DNA of 12,260 bases from positions 1 to 12,260 of the forward strand of contig JASGCG010000017.1 of assembly GCA_030054235.1 (NCBI GenBank), written 5' to 3'. Numbering within the stretch: position 1 is the stretch's first letter; each line of letters starts with the position of its first letter. Made by a program: the position numbers and the translations under genes. The DNA is from Bacteroidia bacterium. Lineage in GTDB: Bacteria > Planctomycetota > Phycisphaerae > Phycisphaerales > SM1A02. Under the pieces are notes generated by a model. The model saw only the letters and a program-made list of their open reading frames with translations, did no database searches and was not told the DNA's origin. Positions 1-7,872 of the stretch are shown in pieces.

Positions 1-703
1 GTTTTACCAGCCACCGGTTTGGATTCGCATACAGCGCAACCAGGACCATCGCTGGGTTCTTCTGCCCGCCGCCGTACAGCATGACGTGCCGGCTCCAGTC
101 GACCGGGCGCGCGAAGTACTCGCTGCTCGCATCGCACACGAGCGGCGCCGTGGTCACGGGCGTGGTGGGGTACCGCGTGCCGAAGACCGTGTTGTTCGAG
201 CAGTAGTGCAGGTAGGCGGCGTTGGGCGTCTGGCTCATCTCGCCATCCTTGGGCACGCGCGTGTACTTCAGGCGCGAGCCTTCGAACGCCACATGGATGT
301 GCGCGCCCAGCATCGCGGCGGCCTTGCGGCCCTCGCTGATCGCCTTCGTCGTCCAGATGCCGGTATCGGGGTAGTCGGCCGTGCGGCCTGCGGGCAGGAA
401 GTTGAACGGCAGGTAGGCCTGCTGCACGGTGGCGCCGCCCGGCATGAGGATGACTTCCCAGTCGGCGGGCACGCGCCCGGCCTTGCGGCACCACTCGTGC
501 GCCTCGGCGTTGATCGCGTCGTACAGCTTGCCGCGGTGCGAGTGCTCCATGATGCCGATGCCGCTGCCGCGCAGATCCCACAGGTCTTCCTGCAGCTGGC
601 GCAGCACGGGCTCGGGCATGCCGGCGGGGCCGGCGCTGAAGTTGTAGACGCGTCCGCTCGGGGTCGGGCGCACGCAGCTGGTCATGGCGGGGGCAGCGGT
701 CAT
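1..703 (-). CDS. serC: Phosphoserine aminotransferase SerC, 3' part outside the window
   Basis: This enzyme is a cytoplasmic PLP-dependent transaminase that converts 3-phosphohydroxypyruvate and glutamate to O-phosphoserine and 2-oxoglutarate (second step of serine synthesis). The visible 234 residues carry the family landmarks in order: YNFSAGP at 20-26, the phosphate-binding H-S-H-R-G-K at 54-59, the SNNT segment at 169-172, the PLP-ring aspartate D191 in CDASS, and the Schiff-base lysine K215 in GGGQKN. The family is usually about 360 residues, so roughly a third is missing beyond base 1. The start was chosen because ATG at 703 overlaps the serA stop as ATGA and has a GGAGGA Shine-Dalgarno 8 bases upstream, which indicates translational coupling. 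One oddity: the L/I-G that normally follows QKN is absent, and similarity fades over the last ~50 bases. The family call is very secure. Confidence 0.95.
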   Translation of the reverse strand, partial: MTAAPAMTSCVRPTPSGRVYNFSAGPAGMPEPVLRQLQEDLWDLRGSGIGIMEHSHRGKLYDAINAEAHEWCRKAGRVPADWEVILMPGGATVQQAYLPFNFLPAGRTADYPDTGIWTTKAISEGRKAAAMLGAHIHVAFEGSRLKYTRVPKDGEMSQTPNAAYLHYCSNNTVFGTRYPTTPVTTAPLVCDASSEYFARPVDWSRHVMLYGGGQKNPAMVLVALYANPNRWLVK

Positions 704-1965
704 GGTCGTGGTCCTCCAAGGGTGTTGACGTTCACGGCCAGCACGGCGTTGCACGCCCGCAGTGCGGCCAGATCCTCGGCGCTCGGGCGCCGCGAGAGCT
801 GCATGCGCGCGACTGCCGCATGCCCGCCCTCATAGATGATGTTGTCCATCTCCTCGACGTTGATCTTGGCGTTGCCGAGCACCGCGAAGACCTGTGCGAA
901 GACGCCGGGCACATTGAGGTGGCGCACGCAGAGCAGCGTGCTGGCGCCCGTCGACTGCGCGATGTTGACGCAGCCAGGCATGTCGAAGTCGTTGATCCAC
1001 GCCGACACGATTCGTGTGACCTCGTCCGCGATCGCCCCCATGGCCTGCTCGGTGCAGGCCGCCACGCCGTGCGTGCCGATCACGCCGGGTTCACGGCCGA
1101 GCGGGCCGGCGAAGGTGCCATCGGCCGCATCAGGTGCGTCGTCCCACGAATCGCTGGCGACACGGAGCCCCTTCGAGCGCACGGCGCGGAGCAGGGCGGT
1201 CTCGTCGATCGCCCCCGAGCGCGAGGTGTTCACGAGGATCGCCCCTTGGCGCATGGCTGCGAAGAACTTCTCGCCGACCATGTCGGCCGTCTCGGCGCTC
1301 TGCGGCACGTTCACGCTGACCACGTCGCTGAGCTTGGCGAGGTTGACGAGGTTGGCGCAGAGATCAATGCCCAGCGCGTCGCAGCGCGCTTCGGTGATGT
1401 GGCGGCTCCACGCGATCACGTGCATGCCGAAGGCAAGGCCGCGACGCGCGACTTCCTGCCCGACCGGGCCCAGGCCGATGATCCCGAGCGTGCGGCCCGC
1501 GAGGCCCGACGCTGCCGCGTAGTGGCCATGCCGCCAACGACCGGCCTGCAGATCGATCGTCTGCGCCGGGATCTGGCGATCGGCAGCCAGGATCAGGCCC
1601 CACGTCAACTCCGCAGCAGCGATTGCGCCGCGTGCCGGGCAGTGGGCCACGAGCACGCCGTGGCGATTTGCGGCTTCGACATCGATCGTTTCGGTGCCCG
1701 CGCCGCTGCGCACGACCAAGCCCAGCGTGGGGCAGGCTGCAAAGACTGCGGCAGGCACGGGTGTTTCACGCACCACGAGCACATCCGGCGTGAGATCGGC
1801 GCAGGCTTGCGCCAGCCCCTCGGCATCAAGGTGCGGGTTGTGGATCACGTCGCACCCGAGGTGGCGCAGCGCCTCGGCTCCGGTCGACGCGAACGCATCG
1901 ACCACGAGCACGCGAGCGGTGCGTTCATCGACGGACGGGGAGTGCGGTTGGGGCTTGGATCCCAT
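700..1965 (-). CDS. serA: D-3-phosphoglycerate dehydrogenase SerA with C-terminal ACT domain
   Basis: This enzyme oxidises 3-phosphoglycerate to 3-phosphohydroxypyruvate with NAD+, the committed step of serine synthesis. Numbering is from ATG 1965 (421 aa). The substrate loop VRSGAG includes R86. A Rossmann NAD site GLGPVG is at 164-169. The catalytic arginine is R249 in NTSRSGAIDE, and the catalytic histidine is H299. A C-terminal ACT domain spans about 344-418 (LCVRHLNVPGVFAQV onward) and usually mediates serine feedback. The glutamate expected in the D-x-F-x-x-E-P motif appears replaced: the local sequence is DSWDDAP, with Ala at 277. An in-frame TTG at 1971 is an alternative start; neither start has a clear Shine-Dalgarno. 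The gene lies 33 bases after the DUF1015-like gene and overlaps serC by 4 bases. The family is certain; full catalytic competence is inferred. Confidence 0.93.
   Translation of the reverse strand: MGSKPQPHSPSVDERTARVLVVDAFASTGAEALRHLGCDVIHNPHLDAEGLAQACADLTPDVLVVRETPVPAAVFAACPTLGLVVRSGAGTETIDVEAANRHGVLVAHCPARGAIAAAELTWGLILAADRQIPAQTIDLQAGRWRHGHYAAASGLAGRTLGIIGLGPVGQEVARRGLAFGMHVIAWSRHITEARCDALGIDLCANLVNLAKLSDVVSVNVPQSAETADMVGEKFFAAMRQGAILVNTSRSGAIDETALLRAVRSKGLRVASDSWDDAPDAADGTFAGPLGREPGVIGTHGVAACTEQAMGAIADEVTRIVSAWINDFDMPGCVNIAQSTGASTLLCVRHLNVPGVFAQVFAVLGNAKINVEEMDNIIYEGGHAAVARMQLSRRPSAEDLAALRACNAVLAVNVNTLGGPRP
712..717 (-). promoter_or_regulatory. Shine-Dalgarno site for serC
   Basis: GGAGGA on the minus strand lies 8 bases before the serC ATG at 703. 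It is embedded in the last codons of serA (the Gly-Gly pair before the C-terminus). It fixes the serC start at 703 rather than at the in-frame ATG 18 bases further in. Confidence 0.8.
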
Positions 1966-1982
1966 GGGCAAAGTGTAGCCGC

Positions 1983-1998
1983 GGGGCGCATCCGCCCC
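1983..1998 (-). other. Small GC hairpin between DUF1015-like gene and serA
   Basis: Perfect 6-bp arms (ggggcg / cgcccc) with a 4-base loop begin directly after the DUF1015-like stop codon and end 17 bases before the serA ATG. No U-tract follows on the minus strand. It is therefore not a standard intrinsic terminator, and could be an mRNA processing or stability element, or chance in GC-rich DNA. Confidence 0.35.
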
Positions 1999-2715
1999 TC
2001 AATCGGTGCGCTCGCGCTCGAGGCCGATGATGCCGCTGCGCAGCCGCAGTTGAGGTGTGGCCGCGATCGGCCATTCATCGGCACCGAAGACGCACGCCAG
2101 AACCGGATCGTGGCTCGCGCCTGCGTGCGCGGTGCGGGCGAGCCGCCACGAGATCGGCGCGAGGAACTCGACGTAGGGCATGGGCTGGCGCAGCGACCAC
2201 ACGCTGTGCGTGAGTCCCGTGTCCTTCTCGAGGAAGTGGTAAAGGGGGCGCTCGTTCAGGTCCAAGAGCAGCTTGGGCACGATGGGCGCCCACGTCTCGA
2301 TGACCACGCGCGTCAGTTCGAGCGTGGCACCGATGCGCGACGGATGGGCAGCATGGCGTTCGCCGGTCGGATCCTCGGGCGCAGGACTCGACGGCAGGGC
2401 TTCGTCCAGTCGGCCGATGAGGCCCGTCGCCTTGAGGCCATGCCCTGAGACGCGGTACGCGTAGAGCCAGGGCTCGGTCTCGCGGATCAAGGAGCCGCTT
2501 TCGATGAGGGAGACCACGTGCGATGCGGGGCTCGGCCTGATGCCTTCGACCGCGCCGACGAGGTCGGCGTGGCGCAGCACCCCGATGATCGAGCGGGGCT
2601 TGGCGCGTGCAAGATCGATGGCCTCGCTCGCCGCGAGCGCGTCGGCCGGGGGGCAGGACACCGCCGTGACGTGGTGTTGCGAAGCCCGGAGGGCGGTGAA
2701 GGGTGCCAGTCGCAT
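1999..2715 (-). CDS. Short DUF1015-family-like protein, first gene of the serine operon
   Basis: The 238-residue protein resembles the N-terminal half of DUF1015 proteins. It opens with the typical start (MRLAPFTALRAS, then a PP at 22-23 matching the family's S-P-P-Y-D region). A 'W-L-Y-A-Y-R' strand is at 83-88, 'RPLYHF' at 156-161 and a 'W-S-L' at 173-175. DUF1015 proteins are usually around 400 residues and carry an A-D-G-H-H-R motif. Here the matching stretch (about 187-201) has no HHR, and the chain stops soon after. It looks like a shortened, divergent member rather than a broken gene, because the frame is open and the stop sits just before serA. No Shine-Dalgarno is visible before ATG 2715. 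From memory, DUF1015 genes sit beside serA and serC in other phyla such as Bacteroidetes. The biochemical function is unknown to me. The family call is moderately confident. Confidence 0.72.
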   Translation of the reverse strand: MRLAPFTALRASQHHVTAVSCPPADALAASEAIDLARAKPRSIIGVLRHADLVGAVEGIRPSPASHVVSLIESGSLIRETEPWLYAYRVSGHGLKATGLIGRLDEALPSSPAPEDPTGERHAAHPSRIGATLELTRVVIETWAPIVPKLLLDLNERPLYHFLEKDTGLTHSVWSLRQPMPYVEFLAPISWRLARTAHAGASHDPVLACVFGADEWPIAATPQLRLRSGIIGLERERTD

Positions 2716-2828
2716 GGGCGCGGGGGAAAGGTAGCGCGCCCGGGGAGGCAGGAATCCTGCCGGAATTCTCCAAGGTGCCGAAAGTCGCCCCTGCGTGCTG
2801 CCGAAGCAGGGGTGCCGAAAGGAGCCCG
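2716..2828. promoter_or_regulatory. Divergent intergenic region with three dyads
   Basis: This 113-bp gap must hold the promoters for the serine operon (leftward) and the HD-GYP gene (rightward). It contains three perfect dyads: 2716-2722/2735-2741 (gggcgcg/cgcgccc), 2747-2752/2756-2761 (ggcagg/cctgcc, 3-base spacer) and 2788-2794/2806-2812 (cccctgc/gcagggg, 11-base loop). No convincing -35/-10 pair stands out by eye in either direction. A regulatory role is inferred from position and symmetry only. Confidence 0.5.
2774..2821 (+). repeat. Three direct copies of TGCCGAA in the HD-GYP leader
   Basis: TGCCGAA occurs at 2776-2782, 2799-2805 and 2813-2819. The first and third copies extend to an identical 11-mer, ggtgccgaaag, at 2774-2784 and 2811-2821. 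The middle copy forms the loop of the 2788-2812 hairpin, and the last copy abuts the Shine-Dalgarno. This could be an operator array or an RNA-binding site. No function is known. Confidence 0.6.
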
Positions 2829-3425
2829 ATGATGTTCAAGACGCGACCCGAGGCCCTGGCCCACTCCGTGGCTGGGACCGTCACCTTCCTGACCGGACTG
2901 ATTCAGGCCAAGGACCATGGCGTTCGTGGGCACTGCTCACGCGTGTCGGACCTGGCCGTTGCGCTCGCGCGGCACGTTGGGCTCGACGACGCTTCGTGCA
3001 CCCGCATCCGCTTGGCCGGACTGCTGCACGACGTGGGCAAGGTTGGCGTGAGCGAGGCCGTGCTGAACAAGCAGGGGCCGCTGAACACCGAAGAAATCGA
3101 GCAGATCCGCCGTCATCCCCTGATCGGGCATCGCCTGCTGCAACGCTTCGACGAAGTGGCCGATGCGCTCGAGGGCGTGCTGAGCCACCACGAGCGGTGG
3201 GACGGGACGGGCTATCCGTTCATGCGCGCAGGGGATTCGATTCCAGTTGATGGACGCATCCTCGCGATCGTCGACAGCTTCGATGCGATGACGAGCGACC
3301 GCACCTATCGCAAGGCGATGGGCGTGCACGAAGCTCTTCATGAAGTGAAGCGATGCCGAGGCACCCAGTTCGATCCCGAACTCGCCGAAGCGTTCATCGA
3401 CATCCAGCTCGACGCCGCTGCCTGA
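2829..3425 (+). CDS. Stand-alone HD-GYP protein (predicted cyclic-di-GMP phosphodiesterase)
   Basis: HD-GYP domains hydrolyse cyclic-di-GMP with a two- or three-metal centre. The 198-residue protein is almost entirely this domain. Visible ligands are H35 (GHCSRV), H67-D68 in LLHDVGKVGV, H96 in RRHP, H120-H121 in HHERWDGTGYP (the HHE..GYP signature, 120-130) and D152 in SFDAMTSD. All key residues are present, so activity is likely. There is no receiver, PAS, GAF or membrane segment, so the input signal must be external or transcriptional. The start is set by AAAGGAG at 2818-2824. Tandem ATGs at 2829 and 2832 are both possible, and the second has the better spacing. The open frame extends upstream to 2703, but that part runs through the dyad-rich leader and is not protein-like. 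The family assignment is secure. Confidence 0.92.
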   Translation: MMFKTRPEALAHSVAGTVTFLTGLIQAKDHGVRGHCSRVSDLAVALARHVGLDDASCTRIRLAGLLHDVGKVGVSEAVLNKQGPLNTEEIEQIRRHPLIGHRLLQRFDEVADALEGVLSHHERWDGTGYPFMRAGDSIPVDGRILAIVDSFDAMTSDRTYRKAMGVHEALHEVKRCRGTQFDPELAEAFIDIQLDAAA

Positions 3426-3462
3426 TCGAAATCCAAGAAAGGTCCGCCACCATGAGCCAGAC

Positions 3463-3490
3463 TTGTGTTATCTTCCCTCTGTCGTACAAG
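3463..3490 (+). promoter_or_regulatory. Possible sigma-70-type promoter for the small region 4 gene
   Basis: TTGTGT (3463-3468) and TACAAG (3485-3490) are separated by 16 bases and lie 58 bases before the ATG at 3548. Each box matches only four of six consensus positions. This would allow the small downstream gene to be expressed separately from the HD-GYP gene. Confidence 0.25.
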
Positions 3491-3547
3491 GATGTGCGCG
3501 TGAGCTCGTCGTGGGATCGACTGGACAGCTGTGCAGGGAGAGCACGA

Positions 3548-3766
3548 ATGTTCGATGAAGAAGGCCTAACCGTGAAGATGATTGCGCAGACGCTCTCGTC
3601 GAGTGAGCGTTTGGTGCTGTCGCTGCACTACGGTGAGGGGTTGACCGCCAGCGAGATCGCCGACGTCATGGAGACCCAGCCCAAGACCGTGGAAGAGGTG
3701 CTCGCCGGGGTTCGCGAGCGCATCACCGCGGCGCGCCTGGCGATCCTCGACTCGATCTGCGGCTGA
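3548..3766 (+). CDS. Small orphan sigma-70 region 4-like helix-turn-helix protein
   Basis: The 72-residue product is essentially one region 4-like domain. S-S-E-R-L-V-L-S-L-H-Y at 18-28 matches the 'L...ER.VL.L.Y' helix of sigma factors, followed by the helix-turn-helix at about 33-55 (LTASEIADVM, turn, KTVEEV). There is no region 2 or 3, so it cannot be a complete sigma factor. The second helix is acidic (TVEEV) where -35 recognition helices are usually basic or polar, so DNA binding is uncertain. The start at 3548 has AGGGAG 7 bases upstream. An alternative in-frame ATG at 3452 (AAAGG 9 bases upstream, 104 aa) is possible, but the added segment has lower third-position GC and no recognisable domain. 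The gene follows the HD-GYP gene on the same strand and may be its regulatory partner. The domain is moderately sure; the role is unknown. Confidence 0.7.
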   Translation: MFDEEGLTVKMIAQTLSSSERLVLSLHYGEGLTASEIADVMETQPKTVEEVLAGVRERITAARLAILDSICG

Positions 3767-3783
3767 GCCCCGTCGCCGGGGCT
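3766..3783. terminator. Hairpin between convergent genes, possible weak terminator
   Basis: Arms agcccc and ggggct (6 bp, 6-base loop) begin at the last base of the region 4 gene's stop codon and sit in the 76-bp gap between convergent genes. No T-run follows on either strand. Termination would have to be Rho-assisted or inefficient. Confidence 0.35.
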
Positions 3784-3842
3784 GCCCAGGGCGATGCATC
3801 GTCGGCCGCCAGCGCGTGCAGCGGCGCCTGTCGTCGCCCGCC

Positions 3843-4886
3843 TCAACCCGTCCACGAACTCAGCAGAACGCCCAAGTCGGCGCCGTCGACTCGGCCGCTG
3901 TCATCCACATCGCCCGGGCCTGCGCCGCCCCAGTTGCTCAGCAGGAGGCCCAGATCGGCCCCGTCCACCCGCTGGTTGCAGTCAAGGTCGGCCGGCTCAC
4001 ACTGCGGCGCGATGGTGACGATGACCTGCAGCTGCGCAGCGGTGGCGGCACCCAGGGTCACCAGCGCGTTCTCTCGAGCGTAGAAGGCCGGGAAGCTCCC
4101 GCCTTGCTGCACCACGAAGCTCAGGCTGGAGATGCTGAAGAGCAGCTTGCCCGCAGCCAAGCCATCAAGCACGTACTGACGGATGTTGGGGTCCCCAACA
4201 TCGAGCTCGAAGCTCATGCGCGTGCCGGCCGGAATGAAGTCCCCCGGCTGCAGGGTGGCGCACGCACCGACCGCGAAGGCCTTGGGATCGAAGCGCTCGC
4301 GAGGGTGGTTGCTGATGTCGATCGGTTGGCCTGACCCATTGAAGGACATGGCGTAGGCCGAGCGCACGCTGGGGGCGAGGATGTTGGTGCCGCTGGGCGC
4401 GAACGGCGAGAACTCCTGGAAGGTGGCCGCCGTGAAGCCGTTGCGGAACCCCACGCCATAGAGCTCGATGCTCTGGCCCGGATCGGCGTCGGCCTGCCAG
4501 TCGGCGCTGGCGGTCGGTGCGAACATCTGCCACGGGTCTTGCGTCGGGTCGTACTGCACGACGAGGTCGTTCGCGAACTCGACCTCGACCATCGCGGCAT
4601 GCAGGGTCGCCGAAGCGGTGGCGGGACCGGTTGGGATCTGGTCAGCCGTCGACCATCCCACGATGAACTGGCCATCGCGACTGTCGAACATGCTGGGATC
4701 GTTGCGGTCCGAGCCGAAGACGCTGATGACGGGCCGCGAGCCAGGCGACGTGTTGAAGGGATACATCCAACGGTCGAGCGTTGGGGTCGTCCAGTATCCG
4801 TTGGTCGATTGGGCGAGCGCGGGTGACACCACCGGCAGCGTGGCTGCCAGGGCGATCGCGAGGCGTGTCGTGGTGCGCTGCGGCAT
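3843..4886 (-). CDS. Secreted protein with C-terminal dockerin-like repeat pair
   Basis: The 347-residue protein has a signal peptide: basic start MPQRTTTR, hydrophobic core, and predicted cleavage after SPALA (residue 25). It is therefore exported. The central ~270 residues match no domain I can name. They are rich in beta-type sequence and begin with a W-M-Y-P-F segment near residue 40. The last 52 residues (296-347, after a Cys) hold two calcium-loop repeats, DLDCNQRVDGADLGLLL and DVDDSGRVDGADLGVLL, each followed by S-x-W. This is the dockerin-like tail common on planctomycete exported proteins, not proof of a cellulosome. The open frame extends further upstream, but the signal peptide fixes ATG 4886, 24 bases from the divergent pseudopilin start. 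No clear Shine-Dalgarno is visible. Function is unknown. Confidence 0.82.
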   Translation of the reverse strand: MPQRTTTRLAIALAATLPVVSPALAQSTNGYWTTPTLDRWMYPFNTSPGSRPVISVFGSDRNDPSMFDSRDGQFIVGWSTADQIPTGPATASATLHAAMVEVEFANDLVVQYDPTQDPWQMFAPTASADWQADADPGQSIELYGVGFRNGFTAATFQEFSPFAPSGTNILAPSVRSAYAMSFNGSGQPIDISNHPRERFDPKAFAVGACATLQPGDFIPAGTRMSFELDVGDPNIRQYVLDGLAAGKLLFSISSLSFVVQQGGSFPAFYARENALVTLGAATAAQLQVIVTIAPQCEPADLDCNQRVDGADLGLLLSNWGGAGPGDVDDSGRVDGADLGVLLSSWTG

Positions 4887-4910
4887 ACGATGGAAGACTA
4901 GGCACCAAGC

Positions 4911-5792
4911 ATGGCGTCTCCAAGGGTCCCAGCAAGTCACGCCAGCGCGAATCCGCGAGGATTCTCGCTCACGGAGCTGTTGGTGGTCATCGGGCTGATC
5001 GCGCTGATCCTGGCGCTGCTCCTGCCGGCGATCCGCATGGTGCAGGGGGTGGCGCGGAAGTCGCGCGAAGTGGCCTCGGGCCGATCGATCTTTGCCGCCT
5101 GGACGGGGTACGCCACGGATGCGCAAGGGCAGGTGCTGCCTGGGTTCAAGACCGGGCTGCCGGCGTGGGTGGCCAGCGGCGAACGCATGCCGGCCGACGC
5201 CTTCGGGGGCGGACCGACGATTTCGGCGCGATGGCCGTGGCGGCTTGCGCCGTACCTCTCGTTTGACATGCGAGGGCTCTTCCTCGGCGGCGAGAGCGAG
5301 ACGTACGCGCAGCTCGCCAATGGCGCGCCTGCGGAGTTCTACTACTTCACGAGCCTCTATCCCGCGTTCGGCATGAACAGCGCATTCGTCGGCGGCGACA
5401 GCGAGCGCTACGGGTTCCTGCCGGCCACGCTCCCCAACGGGAGCGCGAATCCGCTGACGGGCTTCTACGTCACCAGGCTGAGTTCGATCGTGAAGCCCGC
5501 GTCCCTGACGGTGTTCGCGGGTGCACGCACGAACGCGACGGCCACGGGGTCGATCACCGAAGGGTTCTTCCGCATCGAGTCACCGTATCTCGCCGATGCC
5601 ACCGCGCGATGGGCTGCCGCGTACGACCCGCTTGATCCGGCGAGCTTCGGCAACCTGAGCGCGCGACACGGCGACGAGGTCATCGTGGTCAATGCCGCCG
5701 GCGGCGTGGAGTCGGTGCAGATCGATGTCATGCGTGACATGCGCCGCTGGGCCAACGGCGCCGACCGCCCGGACTGGAGCATCCTGCCGTAG
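4911..5792 (+). CDS. Type II secretion/type IV pilus pseudopilin-like protein
   Basis: This is a 293-residue protein with a class III prepilin leader. After a 17-residue leader ending in Arg-Gly comes F18-SLTELL with the conserved Glu at mature position +5 (E22), then a hydrophobic helix (about 23-41). A prepilin peptidase would cleave between G17 and F18 and methylate F18. The rest is a long soluble domain. Near the C-terminus, ARHGDEVIVVNAAGG aligns with the planctomycete H-X9-DG motif, with H253 kept but Asp replaced by Ala263. The protein is much longer than GspG-type major pseudopilins (~150 aa), so it resembles the large planctomycete pseudopilin-like families. Its role in pilus or secretion assembly is inferred from the N-terminus. 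It is transcribed away from the dockerin-like gene and ends 6 bases from the convergent acetyl-CoA synthetase stop. Confidence 0.85.
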   Translation: MASPRVPASHASANPRGFSLTELLVVIGLIALILALLLPAIRMVQGVARKSREVASGRSIFAAWTGYATDAQGQVLPGFKTGLPAWVASGERMPADAFGGGPTISARWPWRLAPYLSFDMRGLFLGGESETYAQLANGAPAEFYYFTSLYPAFGMNSAFVGGDSERYGFLPATLPNGSANPLTGFYVTRLSSIVKPASLTVFAGARTNATATGSITEGFFRIESPYLADATARWAAAYDPLDPASFGNLSARHGDEVIVVNAAGGVESVQIDVMRDMRRWANGADRPDWSILP

Positions 5793-5798
5793 CGCGGA

Positions 5799-7847
<2,049 letters not shown>

Positions 7848-7872
7848 GCAGGGGAGGGTAGCGGCGCGCCAC

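Noticed and set aside
86..835. Plus-strand open frame opposite serC
   Set aside because: The SerC motifs on the minus strand are unambiguous, and this frame has no recognisable features.
820..2448. Long plus-strand open frame (542 codons) opposite serA and the DUF1015-like gene
   Set aside because: It mirrors codon positions of well-recognised minus-strand genes. The translation is Arg/Ala/His-rich with no domain, which is typical of antisense frames in GC-rich DNA.
2747..2828. Cyclic-di-GMP riboswitch before the HD-GYP gene
   Set aside because: The region has hairpins but lacks the conserved GEMM-type core elements I would expect. It is kept only as an unknown structured leader.
3548..3766. 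Complete ECF sigma factor
   Set aside because: No region 2 sequence exists in any frame upstream; the space is filled by the HD-GYP gene.
3766..3783. Strong bidirectional intrinsic terminator
   Set aside because: The stem is short (6 bp) and no T-run follows on either strand, so it is listed only as a weak candidate.
3843..4000. Cellulosome component because of the dockerin-like tail
   Set aside because: No cohesin, scaffoldin or glycoside hydrolase is visible. Such tails are widespread on planctomycete secreted proteins and do not prove a cellulosome.
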